In this document: positions 37,503 through 49,478 of the stretch, one piece after another
Numbering within the stretch: position 1 is the first letter of the stretch
How the letters are laid out: the number at the start of each line of letters is the position of its first letter
From: Acidobacteriota bacterium
Lineage (GTDB): Bacteria; Acidobacteriota; Vicinamibacteria; Vicinamibacterales; SCN-69-37
NCBI GenBank assembly: GCA_020853395.1
Contig: JADYYY010000007.1
Span: forward strand, 1-64,000
Direction: 5' to 3'
Length of the DNA stretch: 64,000 nt
The notes under the pieces: model-generated
What the model was told of the DNA's origin: nothing
The model's database searches: none
The model's input: the letters and a program-made list of their open reading frames with translations, nothing else
Program-made: the position numbers and the translations under genes

Positions 37503-38492
37503 ATGTTCCGCGGGCAGTCGCTCGGCAAGTACCGACTGATCGAGCCGCTCGGCAGCGGCGGCTTCGGCACCGTCTATCTCGCGGAAGACACCTGGATCGA
37601 CAAACGCGTCGCCATCAAGGTGCCGCACAAGCAGAACCTGGACTTCGGCGAGCTGCTGCGCGAGCCGCGCCTGCTCGCCTCGCTCAGCCATCCCAACATC
37701 GTGAGCGTCACGACGGCCGAGAAGCAGGAGGGCGTGTTCTTCATCGTCATGGAGTACGTCCCCGGCGAGACGCTGGAGACGATGATCCTCGAGCAGGGCG
37801 CGCTCGAACTGGGCACGGCGCTCGACTACACGTGCCAGATCCTCAACGCCGTCGAGCACGCGCATGCCCAGGGGGTGATCCATCGCGATCTCCGCCCTGC
37901 GAACGTGTTCGTGACCGAGCGCGGGCTCCTGAAGGTCGGCGACTTCGGCACGTCGCGGTTCCTCGAGATCGCCGCGCACGGGACGACCGTGATCGGCAGC
38001 CCGCCGTACATGGCGCCCGAGCAGTTCGAGGGACGGGCCGTGTTCGCCTCCGACCTCTACTCGCTCGGCGTGACGATGTATCAGATGCTGACGGGCGTGC
38101 TGCCGTACGACACGCCCGCGCCGGGCGATCTCGAGAAGCTGCGCCGGGGCGAGCTCGTCAGCCGGCCGCGCACGATCGTGCCCTCGATTCCGCAGGCGAT
38201 CGAAGACATCGTCATGCGCGCGCTCGAGGGGGCCGTGTCCCAGCGCTACCAGCGCGCGGAGGAACTGCTCCACGACATCCTCGCCGCGCGGCGCGACGTC
38301 AGCCGTCCGACCCCTCGACAGACGCCGGTCGCCGCCGGTGGCAGGGTCGCTGCGCCGCGGCCGGTGATGGCGCGCCCCGTCACACCGCGCCACCGTACGC
38401 GTGAGCTGGCGGTCGGCCGCTTCTGCTGGCAGTGCCGCAAGCCGCTGCCGGTGCGCGGCGGCCGCTGCCCGTTCTGCGGGGAAACGCAGTAA
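37503..38492 (+). CDS. Ser/Thr protein kinase with C-terminal zinc ribbon
   Basis: The 329-residue soluble kinase has an intact catalytic domain (about 8-265): [13 protein letters not shown] glycine loop, VAIKV lysine, HRDLRPANV (catalytic Asp kept, but Arg in place of the usual Lys), DFGTS and MAPEQF. A Pro/Arg-rich linker leads to a short C-terminal zinc ribbon with two CxxC pairs, [15 protein letters not shown] and CPFCG. No membrane segment is present, unlike the kinase at 2959. The zinc ribbon suggests a nucleic-acid or protein contact. It sits alone between rsmE and ilvE. Confidence 0.92.
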   Translation: MFRGQSLGKYRLIEPLGSGGFGTVYLAEDTWIDKRVAIKVPHKQNLDFGELLREPRLLASLSHPNIVSVTTAEKQEGVFFIVMEYVPGETLETMILEQGALELGTALDYTCQILNAVEHAHAQGVIHRDLRPANVFVTERGLLKVGDFGTSRFLEIAAHGTTVIGSPPYMAPEQFEGRAVFASDLYSLGVTMYQMLTGVLPYDTPAPGDLEKLRRGELVSRPRTIVPSIPQAIEDIVMRALEGAVSQRYQRAEELLHDILAARRDVSRPTPRQTPVAAGGRVAAPRPVMARPVTPRHRTRELAVGRFCWQCRKPLPVRGGRCPFCGETQ

Positions 38493-38495
38493 GGC

Positions 38496-38504
38496 TGATA
38501 AGAT
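38496..38504 (+). promoter_or_regulatory. Putative extended -10 element upstream of ilvE
   Basis: TGA-TAAGAT (38496-38504) fits an extended -10 (TGn followed by TAnnAT) right after the kinase stop at 38492. It would leave an ilvE leader of about 80 bases. No -35 is clear, so this is a suggestion only. Confidence 0.35.
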
Positions 38505-38589
38505 CGCCTTTTCCGGCACGCGCACGCCATCCGGATGCCCGGCGCCCGGACATGGCGGCACAGCGCGACGACTTCTTCAGGAGACAGCG

Positions 38590-39531
38590 ATGGCCTTCGA
38601 TGGCACCGGCAAGGTGTGGATGAACGGGAAGCTCGTGGAGTGGGCGAACGCCACCATTCACGTCGCCTCCCACGTCGTCCACTACGGCTCGGCCGTCTTC
38701 GAAGGCGCACGCTGCTACAGAACTCCGAGAGGATCGGCGTTCTTCCGCCTCGACGCGCACATGCGCCGGCTGTACGACTCCGCGAAGATCTATCGGATGG
38801 ACTACGGCATCGATCGCGAGGCGATGACCCAGGGGGTCGTCGACGTCGTCCAGGCCAACGCGCTCGAAGCCTGCTACATCCGGCCGATCATCTATCGCGG
38901 CTACAAAGAGCTCGGCGTGAATCCGCGCAACTGTCCGGTGGACGGCGCGGTTCTCGTGTGGGAGTGGGGCGCCTATCTCGGTCCGGAGGCGCTCGAGCAG
39001 GGCGTGGACGTGTGCGTCAGCTCCTGGGCGCGCAGCGCGCCGAACACCTTCCCCGCGATGGCCAAGTCCGCCGCCAACTACGCGAACTCGCAGCTCATCA
39101 AGATGGAGGCCATGCTCGGCGGGTTCTCCGAGGGCATCGCGCTCGATCCGGAGGGTCACGTGAGCGAAGGCAGCGGGCAGAACCTGTTCCTCGTCCGCGA
39201 CGAGATCGTGTACACGCCGCCCGTGTCGGCGTCCGTGCTGCCCGGGATCACGCGCGACAGCGTCATCACGCTGGCGCAGGATGCGGGGTTCGAGGTGCGC
39301 GAGCAGGATCTGCCCCGCGAGATGCTGTACATCGCCGACGAGCTGTTCTTCACCGGCACCGCGGCGGAGATCACGCCCATCCGAACGGTCGACCGGATCC
39401 AGATCGGCAGCGGCCGGCGCGGCCCCGTCACCACGGTGCTGCAGAACGCCTTCTTCGACTACGTGAACGGCGCCGTGCCTGACACCCACGACTGGCTCCA
39501 GTTGGTCGAGATCCCGACGCGGCAGCGATAG
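38590..39531 (+). CDS. ilvE: Branched-chain amino acid aminotransferase
   Basis: IlvE performs the last transamination of valine, leucine and isoleucine synthesis with PLP. The 313-residue fold type IV enzyme has [33 protein letters not shown], the PLP-lysine region [14 protein letters not shown], and the signature [13 protein letters not shown] through [15 protein letters not shown]. Length is typical of the bacterial IlvE. ATG 38590 is the start, and no other amino-acid genes adjoin it. A small inverted repeat (CTGTCA-N5-TGACAG at 39557-39573) follows the stop. Confidence 0.95.
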   Translation: MAFDGTGKVWMNGKLVEWANATIHVASHVVHYGSAVFEGARCYRTPRGSAFFRLDAHMRRLYDSAKIYRMDYGIDREAMTQGVVDVVQANALEACYIRPIIYRGYKELGVNPRNCPVDGAVLVWEWGAYLGPEALEQGVDVCVSSWARSAPNTFPAMAKSAANYANSQLIKMEAMLGGFSEGIALDPEGHVSEGSGQNLFLVRDEIVYTPPVSASVLPGITRDSVITLAQDAGFEVREQDLPREMLYIADELFFTGTAAEITPIRTVDRIQIGSGRRGPVTTVLQNAFFDYVNGAVPDTHDWLQLVEIPTRQR

Positions 39532-39769
39532 ATCGGCGCGGCGCCGGCGGCGAATTCTGTCAGCCGATGACAGGATCGTTACGGGCTGAGCGCGGCGGGA
39601 CTCCGGTGACCAGTGCGTTGAGGCGCCGCGCTGCCGCCGGGCTTCGACGCCGCCTTCTCCGGAATCAGGCCGCGCGCGCCGGCGCGCGACGTCGACGCCG
39701 CTCGCGCCAACGGCAGGCAGGCAACTTGCAGGAGTGCAGTCGCGCCCGGACCACGGGCCCTCGTACGCC

Positions 39770-40903
39770 ATGACTTTCGATCAGCTCATCGCCGCCGCCA
39801 GCGCCAGCCGCGCTTCCGACATCCACCTGCGCGCCGGGCACGCCCCGCTCGTCCGGCTGAACGGCGTGCTGCAGCGCTGGTCGTCGGTCGCGCCGCTGAC
39901 GCCCGGCCACCTCGAGGCGATCGCCTCCCGTTTGCTGCCGCCCATCCACCAGGAGCGGCTCCAGACCAAGCTCGAAGTCGACGTGGCGTGGCAGGCCCCG
40001 GGCAACGTGCGCGTCCGGGCGAGCGTCTTCCGGCAGCGCGGCACGATCGCCGTGTCGATGCGTCTCATCCCCGAGAAGATCCCGCCGATCGAACAGCTCG
40101 GTCTGCCCTCGGCCGTCGTCAAGCTCGCGCAAGAGACGCGGGGACTCGTGCTCGTGACCGGCGTCACGGGCAGCGGCAAGAGCACGACGCTCGCCGCGCT
40201 CATCGATCTCATCAACCGCACGCGTGCCGAGCACGTGCTGACGATCGAAGATCCCATCGAGTTCGTCCACAAGGACGCCAGAGCGGTCGTGACGCAGCGC
40301 GAGATCGGCTTCGACACGCCGTCCTACGCGTCGGGCCTCCGGGCCGCCCTGCGGCAGGATCCCGACGTCATCCTCATCGGTGAAATGCGAGATCAGGAGA
40401 CGATCGAGACGGCGCTCGTCGCGGCCGAGACCGGCCACCTCGTGTTCTCGACGCTCCACACGCTCGACGCCCCCGAAACGATCAACCGCATCGTCGCGGT
40501 CTTCCCGCCGCACCAGCAGGATCAGATCCGCACCCAGCTCGCCCGCGTGCTGCGCGCGGCCGTCTCGCAGCGTCTGCTGCCCCGTGCCGACGGGCAGGGC
40601 CGGGTGCTGGCCGCCGAGGTGCTCGTGTCCACGCCCTACATCCGCGACTGCATCGTGGATCGCGACAAGACGTCGCTCATCGCCGACGCGATCGTCGCCG
40701 GCGGCTCCGAGTACGGCATGCAGAGCTTCGATCAGGCAATCCTGGGCCTCTGTCAGCAGCAGCTCGTGACCGTCGAGGAAGCCGAACGCTGGGTGACGAA
40801 CGTTGAAGAGTTCCGCATGCGGCTCCGGGGCATCACGCCGGGCACGGCGGCTGCCGTCGCCATGGGCAGCATGACCGGCAGCCTGCAGCGCTTCGGGGCC
40901 TGA
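39770..40903 (+). CDS. PilT/PilU-type twitching motility ATPase
   Basis: PilT-family ATPases retract type IV pili. The 377-residue protein has an N-terminal PAS-like domain and a RecA-like core with Walker A GVTGSGKSTTLA near residue 130, Walker B LIGEMRDQETIETAL and the HTLDA/His-box region STLHTLDAPETINRI. It most resembles the PilT/PilU group rather than PilB. No other pilus genes are in the window, although comEC at 17018 could use the same machinery. ATG 39770 is used; a GTG at 39734 is possible. Its TGA shares a base with the recX ATG. Confidence 0.92.
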   Translation: MTFDQLIAAASASRASDIHLRAGHAPLVRLNGVLQRWSSVAPLTPGHLEAIASRLLPPIHQERLQTKLEVDVAWQAPGNVRVRASVFRQRGTIAVSMRLIPEKIPPIEQLGLPSAVVKLAQETRGLVLVTGVTGSGKSTTLAALIDLINRTRAEHVLTIEDPIEFVHKDARAVVTQREIGFDTPSYASGLRAALRQDPDVILIGEMRDQETIETALVAAETGHLVFSTLHTLDAPETINRIVAVFPPHQQDQIRTQLARVLRAAVSQRLLPRADGQGRVLAAEVLVSTPYIRDCIVDRDKTSLIADAIVAGGSEYGMQSFDQAILGLCQQQLVTVEEAERWVTNVEEFRMRLRGITPGTAAAVAMGSMTGSLQRFGA

Positions 40904-41436
40904 TGCTGACGCGCTCGCGGCGCCGGGCAACGCGCGCTCGCGCGACGGGCGCACACGAACCGCCGTCCTCCCTCACGCCATTGGACAACCCGCGGCTCTC
41001 CGCCTTGCGGCTCTTGGGCCGCCGTGACCTAACGGCCGCGGAGCTGACCGCGAAGCTGACGGACCAGGGCTATGCGCCCTCCGACGTCACGGACGTCGTC
41101 CAGCGGCTGATCGACGAGCACGCCGTCGACGATCGGCGCACTGCCGCGGCGTATGCGGAAACGGCCGCGCGTATCAAAGGGCGGGGCCGGCTGCGCATCC
41201 GTCGCGAGTTGGAGGCGCGCGGCATCAGTCGAAGCGTGATCGAGGATGTCCTCCGTCAGGCGGCGCCGGCCGACGATGAGCTCGCCGCCATCAGGCAGTA
41301 CCTCACCCGGAAGCGCTTGACCGAGCGCTCGTCGCCCGCCGAGCGCCGGCGCGTCTTCCAGCAATTGCTCCGCCGTGGGTTCCCTCCAGAGACCATTCGC
41401 AAGGTGCTTCGCGACGAGCCCGACGCCGACGACTGA
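40903..41436 (+). CDS. recX: RecX regulatory protein
   Basis: RecX inhibits RecA filament growth and activity. The 177-residue protein has the three-helix RecX repeats: PRLSALRLLGRRDLTAAELT, then IDEHAVDDRRTAAAYAETAA, with GRLRIRRELEARGIS and the C-terminal RKRLTERSSPAERRRVFQQL followed by RGF. A 20-residue Arg-rich extension precedes the core, so the true start may lie later. ATG 40903 overlaps the pilT stop by one base (TGATG), giving a pilT-recX pair. recA is not in the window. Confidence 0.88.
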   Translation: MLTRSRRRATRARATGAHEPPSSLTPLDNPRLSALRLLGRRDLTAAELTAKLTDQGYAPSDVTDVVQRLIDEHAVDDRRTAAAYAETAARIKGRGRLRIRRELEARGISRSVIEDVLRQAAPADDELAAIRQYLTRKRLTERSSPAERRRVFQQLLRRGFPPETIRKVLRDEPDADD

Positions 41437-41460
41437 GCCCGGCCGCATCCGCGCTTTCGC

Positions 41461-41466
41461 TAAAAT
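41461..41466 (+). promoter_or_regulatory. Putative -10 element of alaS
   Basis: TAAAAT at 41461-41466 lies 9 bases before the alaS ATG (41476). Initiation about 7 bases after it would give a leader of only a few bases, so alaS may be nearly leaderless. It follows recX by 24 bases and has no visible Shine-Dalgarno sequence. Confidence 0.4.
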
Positions 41467-41475
41467 GGTCAGTTC

Positions 41476-44165
<2,690 letters not shown>

Positions 44166-44169
<4 letters not shown>

Positions 44170-44573
44170 CCGACGTCGCTGCGCCGCGGCTTCGTCTGGA
44201 CGTCTGGCTCGACGTCGCGTGCCTCTTCCCGACGCGCACGGCCGCGCAGCAGGCCTGCAAAGGCGGCAAGGTGGACGTGAACGGCCAGGCAGCCAAGCCG
44301 CACCGCGAAATCGGTGCGGGAGACGTCGTCGAGATCACGCGGGCTCTCGGACGCCGCCAGCGCGTCGTCGTCAAGGCCGTGGCGACACGACACATCCCGA
44401 AAGCGCAGGCTCGGCTGCTGTACGAGGACACGACGCCGCCGCCCTCGCCGGAAGCCCAGGCGATGCTCGATCTGCTCCGGCTGGCGGGCCCGAAGCGGCG
44501 CCCGGCCAGCGATGGCGCGCCGGACCGCCGCGAACGGCGGCGCCTCCGCCAGGCCAAAGAAGGCGGCGCGTAG
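44166..44573 (+). CDS. S4 RNA-binding domain protein (Hsp15-like)
   Basis: The 135-residue protein has an N-terminal S4 domain (residues about 8-55: RLDVWLDVACLFPTRTAAQQ, then GKVDVNGQAAKPHREIGAGD), followed by a basic C-terminal tail rich in Arg. This fits Hsp15/HslR-type proteins, which bind stalled 50S-tRNA complexes, and also other short S4 proteins. It starts at ATG 44166, overlapping the alaS stop (ATGA), so it is co-translated with alaS. Confidence 0.87.
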
Positions 44574-44580
44574 GCCGCAG

Positions 44581-44589
44581 TGCTATACT
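44581..44589 (+). promoter_or_regulatory. rpsT extended -10 promoter element
   Basis: TGC-TATACT at 44581-44589 matches the extended -10 found upstream of hrcA (33062-33070) exactly. It sits 8 bases after the S4-gene stop and would give an rpsT leader of about 95-100 bases, long enough for regulation. A -35 is not obvious. Confidence 0.6.
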
Positions 44590-44693
44590 TCCAGGTTTGA
44601 ACGTCAACGGGCGCTCGCGTCCGTGCACGTTCACAACGGGTATTCGTCGGCCAGCGGACGTCGGTCCCTGGCCCAGGACGCAAGGAGACAGAG

Positions 44694-44966
44694 TTGGCGA
44701 CTCGACATGCATCGGCGGTGAAAGCGCACCGCCAGACGATCAAGCGCACGGCGCACAATCGCGAACTGCGCTCGAAGCTGCGCACCGGTCTCAAGAACAT
44801 TCGGACGGCGCTCGCCTCCGGCCAGGCCGATCAGGCGAAGGCGGCGCTCAGCGGCACGTTCTCGCTGATCGACAAGATGTCGGCCAAGGGCATCATCCAC
44901 GACAACGCTGCGGCGCGTTACAAGTCGCGGCTGGCGAAGCGGCTGCGCGCGTCGGCCGCGAAGTAG
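44694..44966 (+). CDS. rpsT: 30S ribosomal protein S20
   Basis: S20 is a primary 16S rRNA-binding protein of the 30S body. The 90-residue product is rich in Lys/Arg/Ala helices (AVKAHRQTIKRTAHNREL, HDNAAARYKSRLAKRLRA). It starts with TTG at 44694, with AAGGAG six bases upstream; E. coli rpsT also uses UUG and is autoregulated at translation. The 95-100-base leader could host such control. It converges on holA. Confidence 0.95.
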   Translation: MATRHASAVKAHRQTIKRTAHNRELRSKLRTGLKNIRTALASGQADQAKAALSGTFSLIDKMSAKGIIHDNAAARYKSRLAKRLRASAAK

Positions 44967-44994
44967 CCGCTCTCCGTCTCGCGTCTCGCGCGCG

Positions 44995-46029
44995 TCAGCG
45001 CCGGCCGCTCCAGCCCCGCTGCGGCAGCGGCCGGCCGGTCAGTTCCACCACCAGCCGTTCCATCAACACGCGGTCGTCTCCGCCCGAGCTCTTCAAGGCG
45101 AGGTCGGCTCGAAGCAGCGCCTCGAGCGCGCCGCGCACCCGCGACGGATCGCCTTCGGCCAGCCGGGACGACACCCACCAGCGCAACTGCCCGACGAGCG
45201 CGTGCGGGGAATCCCCGCGATCCATTCGTCGGCCGACTTCGTCCAGCGCGCGCGCCGCGTTCCCTTCCGCGATGGCGTTGACCACGGCCCATTCATCGTC
45301 GACCGCATGCTCTTCCGCCGACACCTCCATCACGTCGTCCGACGTGATGCGCGCCCTTCCCTGCGTGAACAGCAGCAGGCGCTCGACGTCGCCGCGAAGC
45401 TTCGAGATGTCGTTGGCAGCCCGATCGGCGAGCAGTCTGGCCGCGTCCGGCTCGATGGGGCGTCCGGCACGCTTCAGCTCGTCCTGCAGCCATTCCGCGG
45501 CGGTCCGCCGGCCCTCACGCCGGGCGGCCGCCCCATCGGCGGCGAGCCCGCGGAACTCGACGACGGCCGCCTGCTCGAGCAGCTTCTTCGTGAACCGTCG
45601 CGTGCGGTCGACGTCGAGGGCGACGAACACCAGCGTCGTGGAAGGCGAGGGCGACGCGAGGTAGTCCTCGAGCGCCTGCACGTCCACGACCTCGTCGCCG
45701 CCCTCCTCGCTGTCGTCGTCGGAGAGCGGCGCTCTGGCGGCCCGTTTCGGCTTCAGCAGACGTTCGGCTCTTCTGACGATGACGATGCGGCGTGCGCCGA
45801 GCATCGGCAGGCTGCGGGCCGCGGCAGCCACGTCGGCTGGCGCGCCTCCCGGTTCACCGGCATAGAGATGTTCGACGGCGAACGGCCGATCCGCCGGATC
45901 GATCACGGCCTCCACTGCGTCGACCATCCGATCGACGAGCTTCACGTCCTCGCCCACGAAGAGGTACACCGGCGCGAGGCGCGCGAGCTGAAGCTGCTGC
46001 TTCAGTGCCGCGAGGTCGAGCGCAGGCAT
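44995..46029 (-). CDS. holA: DNA polymerase III subunit delta
   Basis: The delta subunit opens the sliding clamp in the clamp loader. The 344-residue protein has an AAA-like N-terminal region (LAPVYLFVGEDVKLVDRMVD, SLPMLGARRIVIVRRAERL), a middle part with NDISKLRGDVERLLLF, and a C-terminal helical collar domain (EWAVVNAIAEGNAARALDEV). The P-loop is absent, as normal for delta. An acidic insert (DDDSEEGGDE) lies near residue 105. It is third in leuS-lptE-holA, the same order as in E. coli, with a 7-base gap to lptE. Confidence 0.93.
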   Translation of the reverse strand: MPALDLAALKQQLQLARLAPVYLFVGEDVKLVDRMVDAVEAVIDPADRPFAVEHLYAGEPGGAPADVAAAARSLPMLGARRIVIVRRAERLLKPKRAARAPLSDDDSEEGGDEVVDVQALEDYLASPSPSTTLVFVALDVDRTRRFTKKLLEQAAVVEFRGLAADGAAARREGRRTAAEWLQDELKRAGRPIEPDAARLLADRAANDISKLRGDVERLLLFTQGRARITSDDVMEVSAEEHAVDDEWAVVNAIAEGNAARALDEVGRRMDRGDSPHALVGQLRWWVSSRLAEGDPSRVRGALEALLRADLALKSSGGDDRVLMERLVVELTGRPLPQRGWSGRR

Positions 46030-46036
46030 CGATCGA

Positions 46037-46588
46037 TCAGAACGCCTCGAAGATCGACGTCACGACCTCGCGCGCGAACTTCCGCGCGAGGCGATCGAGC
46101 GCCTGTGTGTTCTGGCTGAAGAGCGCGGAGGGATCGACGTCACCCGACGAGCCGGAGGCGAGCTGGTAGTCGTCGGTCACGCGAAACACGGGGTTCGCCC
46201 AGAGCACGCGATTGTCGTCGGTCACGTGCTTGAACTCGACGTTGGCGAGCACGACGACGGCGAACGCCGTGGGACGCCGATCGTCGCTGAACGCCGTCGG
46301 CTGCAGCGTGACGGAGGAGATCGTCGCCGTCAGCAGGCCGTCGACGCCCGCCGCGTCGGGGCGGACCTGGTACCGCCCCTTCGTCTGGAATTCCTCGCGG
46401 ACGGCGGTCGCGACCACGCGGTCGACGTCGCCGATCGACGAGTGGTTGACGAACGGCGGCACGCCGATCGTCGTGATGGACGCGGGCAGCGCGTTGCCGC
46501 GGCCCGCGAGCGCGTAACCGCAGGCGGCCGACACGACGGCCGCAACCATCATCGCCGCCAGCCAGCCGATTGGCCGCCGTGCGATCAT
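46037..46588 (-). CDS. lptE: LPS-assembly lipoprotein LptE
   Basis: LptE is the outer-membrane lipoprotein plug that works with LptD to insert lipopolysaccharide. The 183-residue precursor has a lipoprotein signal ending in the lipobox VSAAC-G (Cys23), then the LptE fold with [13 protein letters not shown] and [14 protein letters not shown] near the end. It implies a lipopolysaccharide-bearing outer membrane. ATG 46588 overlaps the leuS stop by four bases (ATGA), so it is translationally coupled to leuS. Confidence 0.88.
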   Translation of the reverse strand: MIARRPIGWLAAMMVAAVVSAACGYALAGRGNALPASITTIGVPPFVNHSSIGDVDRVVATAVREEFQTKGRYQVRPDAAGVDGLLTATISSVTLQPTAFSDDRRPTAFAVVVLANVEFKHVTDDNRVLWANPVFRVTDDYQLASGSSGDVDPSALFSQNTQALDRLARKFAREVVTSIFEAF

Positions 46589-49137
46589 CCTCGCGCCCTT
46601 GGCTTGACGACGAAGTTGATGAGCCGCCCTTTGGCCACGACGACCTTGACGACGTCCGTGGACTCCAACTGCGACGCGATCGCCGGGCTGGATCGGGCGG
46701 CCGCTTCGATCTCACCTTCCGCGGCCTCGCGCCCGACGAGCACGCGCCCACGCAGCTTGCCGTTGATCTGCACCGGCACCTCGACCGCGTCTTCGCGGGC
46801 CACGTCGGCGTCGAACGCGGGCCAGCCGGCCGCGCTGGTCCCGTTGGCGTGCCCGAGCCGCTCCCACAGCTCTTCCGACAGGTGCGGCGTGAACGGCGAG
46901 ATCAGCAGCACCAGCGCCTCGATCGCCTCGCGCAGCGCCGCGGCCGTCTCCCGCCGTTCGACCACCGCCGCCGGCTCGTCCTCCCGGCCGATCGGCCGCA
47001 GTCCTCGCGGCTCGCAGAACGCGTAGATCTCGTTGACGAGCTCCATCAGCGCCGAGATGGCCGTGTTGAGGTGCATGCGCGGGTCGATGTCGCGCGTGAC
47101 GCGCTCGATCGTCACGTGCGTCTTCCGCCGGAGGGCGCGCTCGTCATCGTCGAACGCCAAGTCTCCAGGCGGCGGCGCGCCGGCCACCGCCGGTCCGAGG
47201 TGGTCCGTGATCCGCCACACCCGGCCGAGAAAGCGGAACGCGCCCTCCAACCCGGCGTCCGACCACTCGATCTCCTTCTCCGGCGGCGCGACGAACATGA
47301 TGTACAGGCGCAGCGCATCGGCGCCGTACCTCTGCATCATCTCGTCGGGATCGACGACGTTGCCCTTCGATTTGGACATGACGGCGCCGTCTTTCAGGAC
47401 CATGCCCTGCGTGAGCAGCCGGACGAACGGCTCGCTGTGATCCACGAGGCCGAGATCGCGGAACACGCGCGCGAAGAACCGCGAGTAGATCAAATGGAGG
47501 ATCGCGTGTTCGACCCCGCCGACGTAGAAGTCGACGGGCAGCCAGTACCGGATCGCCGATGGATCCACGGGCCGGTCGCCGTTGCGCGGATCGGCGAAGC
47601 GATAGAAGTACCAGGAGGAGTCGACGAACGTGTCCATCGTGTCGGTCTCCCGCCGGGCGGGGCCGCCGCACGTCGGGCACGCGACGTTCACGAACGAGGC
47701 GATCTGGGCGAGCGGCGAGTCGCCGCGGCCGGTGAACTGCGCGACGCGCGGCAATGCAACCGGCAGATCCGCATCCGGCACCGGCACGGTGCCGTCGACC
47801 GGGCAGTAGATCATCGGGATCGGCGTGCCCCAGTAGCGCTGCCGGGAGATCCCCCAGTCCTTGAGGCGATACTGCACGGTCGCCTCGCCGATGCCCAAGA
47901 CCGTCGCCTCCTCGGTCAGGCGTCGCCGCGCGTCGGCCGACGTCACGCCGGAGAACTGCGCCGATCGCGCGAGGGTGCCGTCTTCTTCGTACGCGGCCTC
48001 GAGCGCGTCGTCGGCGAGCGGCGACCCCTCGGGCTGGACGACGACGCGGATCGGGAGCCCGTGCTTGCGGGCGAACTCGAAGTCGCGCTGATCGTGCGCC
48101 GGCACGCCCATGACGGCGCCGGTGCCGTACTCGCCGAGCACGAAGTTGGCGATCCACAACGGGACCGTCGCTCCCGTGAAGGGGTTGAGCACGAGACGCC
48201 CGGTGTCGACGCCTTCCTTCTCGACGCCGCCGCTCATCCGCGCCAGCCGATCCTGCGCGCGAAATCGCGCGGCGGCGCCGCGCAGCGCCGCAGGATCCGC
48301 CGACTCGGCCGCGAGCCGCTCGACCAGCGGATGCTCGGGCGCGAGCGTCACGAACGTGACGCCGAAGATCGTGTCGATGCGCGTCGTGAAGACCTCGACG
48401 ACGTCGGCCGACGGCGTGCCGCTGGCGTCGACGAGCGGGAACCGGATGCGCGCGCCCTCCGATCGCCCGATCCAGTTGCGCTGCATCGTCAGCACCTTCT
48501 CGGGCCACTCGGTGAGGCCGGCGATGGCGTCGATCAGCTCGTCGGCGTACGCCGTGATGCGAAAGAACCACTGCTCGAGCTCGCGCGTCTCGACGGGCGT
48601 GCCGCAGCGCCAGCAGCCGCCCTCGACGACCTGCTCGTTGGCCAGCACGGTGTGGTCCTTCGGGCACCAGTTCACCGACGATCGGCGCCGGTACGCGAGC
48701 CCCCGCTCGTACATCCGGAGGAAGAGCCACTGGTTCCAGTGGTAGTACTCGGCATCGCACGTGGCGAGCTCTCGCTCCCAGGCATAGCTGATGCCGAGCC
48801 GCTGGAGCTGCCCCTTCATGTGCGCGATGTTCCCGCGGGTGGAGTCCTCCGGGTGGACGCCGTGCTTGATGGCGGCGTTCTCCGCCGGGAGGCCGAACGC
48901 GTCCCACCCGAACGGGTGCAGCACGTTGAAGCCGCGCATGCGCTTCATGCGCGCGAGCGCGTCGCCGATGCTGTAGTTGCGCACGTGGCCCATGTGCGCG
49001 TGCCCCGAGGGATAGGCGAACATCTCGAGGCCGTAGAACTTCGGGCGCGACGGATCGACGGCCACCTCGAAGGCGCGGGTGTCGTCCCAGCGCCGCTGCC
49101 ACTTCGGTTCGATGGTCTGCGGGGTGTACTCGGCCAA
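46585..49137 (-). CDS. leuS: Leucyl-tRNA synthetase
   Basis: LeuRS charges tRNA-Leu and edits norvaline and isoleucine. The 850-residue class I enzyme has HIGH as [13 protein letters not shown] near residue 45, the CP1 editing domain with [19 protein letters not shown], zinc motifs [14 protein letters not shown] and CPTCGGPA, and KMSKS as VMSKSKGN near residue 580. It starts with TTG 49137, supported by the conserved [17 protein letters not shown]-type N-terminus. It heads the leuS-lptE-holA cluster; upstream is a decayed region. Confidence 0.97.
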   Translation of the reverse strand: MAEYTPQTIEPKWQRRWDDTRAFEVAVDPSRPKFYGLEMFAYPSGHAHMGHVRNYSIGDALARMKRMRGFNVLHPFGWDAFGLPAENAAIKHGVHPEDSTRGNIAHMKGQLQRLGISYAWERELATCDAEYYHWNQWLFLRMYERGLAYRRRSSVNWCPKDHTVLANEQVVEGGCWRCGTPVETRELEQWFFRITAYADELIDAIAGLTEWPEKVLTMQRNWIGRSEGARIRFPLVDASGTPSADVVEVFTTRIDTIFGVTFVTLAPEHPLVERLAAESADPAALRGAAARFRAQDRLARMSGGVEKEGVDTGRLVLNPFTGATVPLWIANFVLGEYGTGAVMGVPAHDQRDFEFARKHGLPIRVVVQPEGSPLADDALEAAYEEDGTLARSAQFSGVTSADARRRLTEEATVLGIGEATVQYRLKDWGISRQRYWGTPIPMIYCPVDGTVPVPDADLPVALPRVAQFTGRGDSPLAQIASFVNVACPTCGGPARRETDTMDTFVDSSWYFYRFADPRNGDRPVDPSAIRYWLPVDFYVGGVEHAILHLIYSRFFARVFRDLGLVDHSEPFVRLLTQGMVLKDGAVMSKSKGNVVDPDEMMQRYGADALRLYIMFVAPPEKEIEWSDAGLEGAFRFLGRVWRITDHLGPAVAGAPPPGDLAFDDDERALRRKTHVTIERVTRDIDPRMHLNTAISALMELVNEIYAFCEPRGLRPIGREDEPAAVVERRETAAALREAIEALVLLISPFTPHLSEELWERLGHANGTSAAGWPAFDADVAREDAVEVPVQINGKLRGRVLVGREAAEGEIEAAARSSPAIASQLESTDVVKVVVAKGRLINFVVKPRARG

Positions 49138-49274
49138 GGGAGTCTCGGGTCGTGTCGGACGTCGTGAATGTCCGGTCGTCAGCTTTCAGGGTGCGGCAAC
49201 CCGGACCGGCGACTGAGCACTGAACGCTCCTCTAACTTAGCACGCGGATCGCGGCGGCCAGACACTTCCCAGCG

Positions 49275-49453
49275 CGGCCGAATCTTCACGGCACCCTCGA
49301 CATGCTCGTGCTCACGGTGCTCGACACGGCCCACTGCACGGGCACGGCTTCGCCGTACGGCTGCGGCGTCCGTCGCGCGACGTGCTCACCGTGGAGAAAG
49401 GTTCGCTGTATCCGGCGCTGTACCGGGCCTGTGCGATTCTGGAGTCGCGTGGA
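49275..49453 (+). pseudogene. Frameshifted remnant of a PadR-family regulator
   Basis: Two reading frames together reconstruct the PadR DNA-binding start. Frame one (ATG 49302 context) gives NLHGTLDMLVLTVLDTAHC; the second, shifted by one base near 49335-49345, continues HGFAVRLRRPSRDVLTVEKG and then SLYPALYRACAILESRG, matching the conserved HGY...EGSLYPAL helix-turn-helix. Beyond about 49453 the sequence no longer fits PadR, so the gene is also truncated. In Acidobacteria intact PadR genes usually precede ABC permease genes, none of which is here. The rest of the 341-base gap 49138-49478 holds no other gene I can see. Confidence 0.8.
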
Positions 49454-49478
49454 CCGCCGCGCCCGCCGGCGCGCTGCC

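Noticed and set aside
39532-39769. Short frames and GC palindromes between ilvE and pilT
   Set aside because: No homology-like composition or ribosome binding site; only a weak CTGTCA/TGACAG hairpin after ilvE.
46570-49167. An 865-codon plus-strand frame opposite leuS
   Set aside because: It is antisense to leuS and rich in Arg and Asp without domains.
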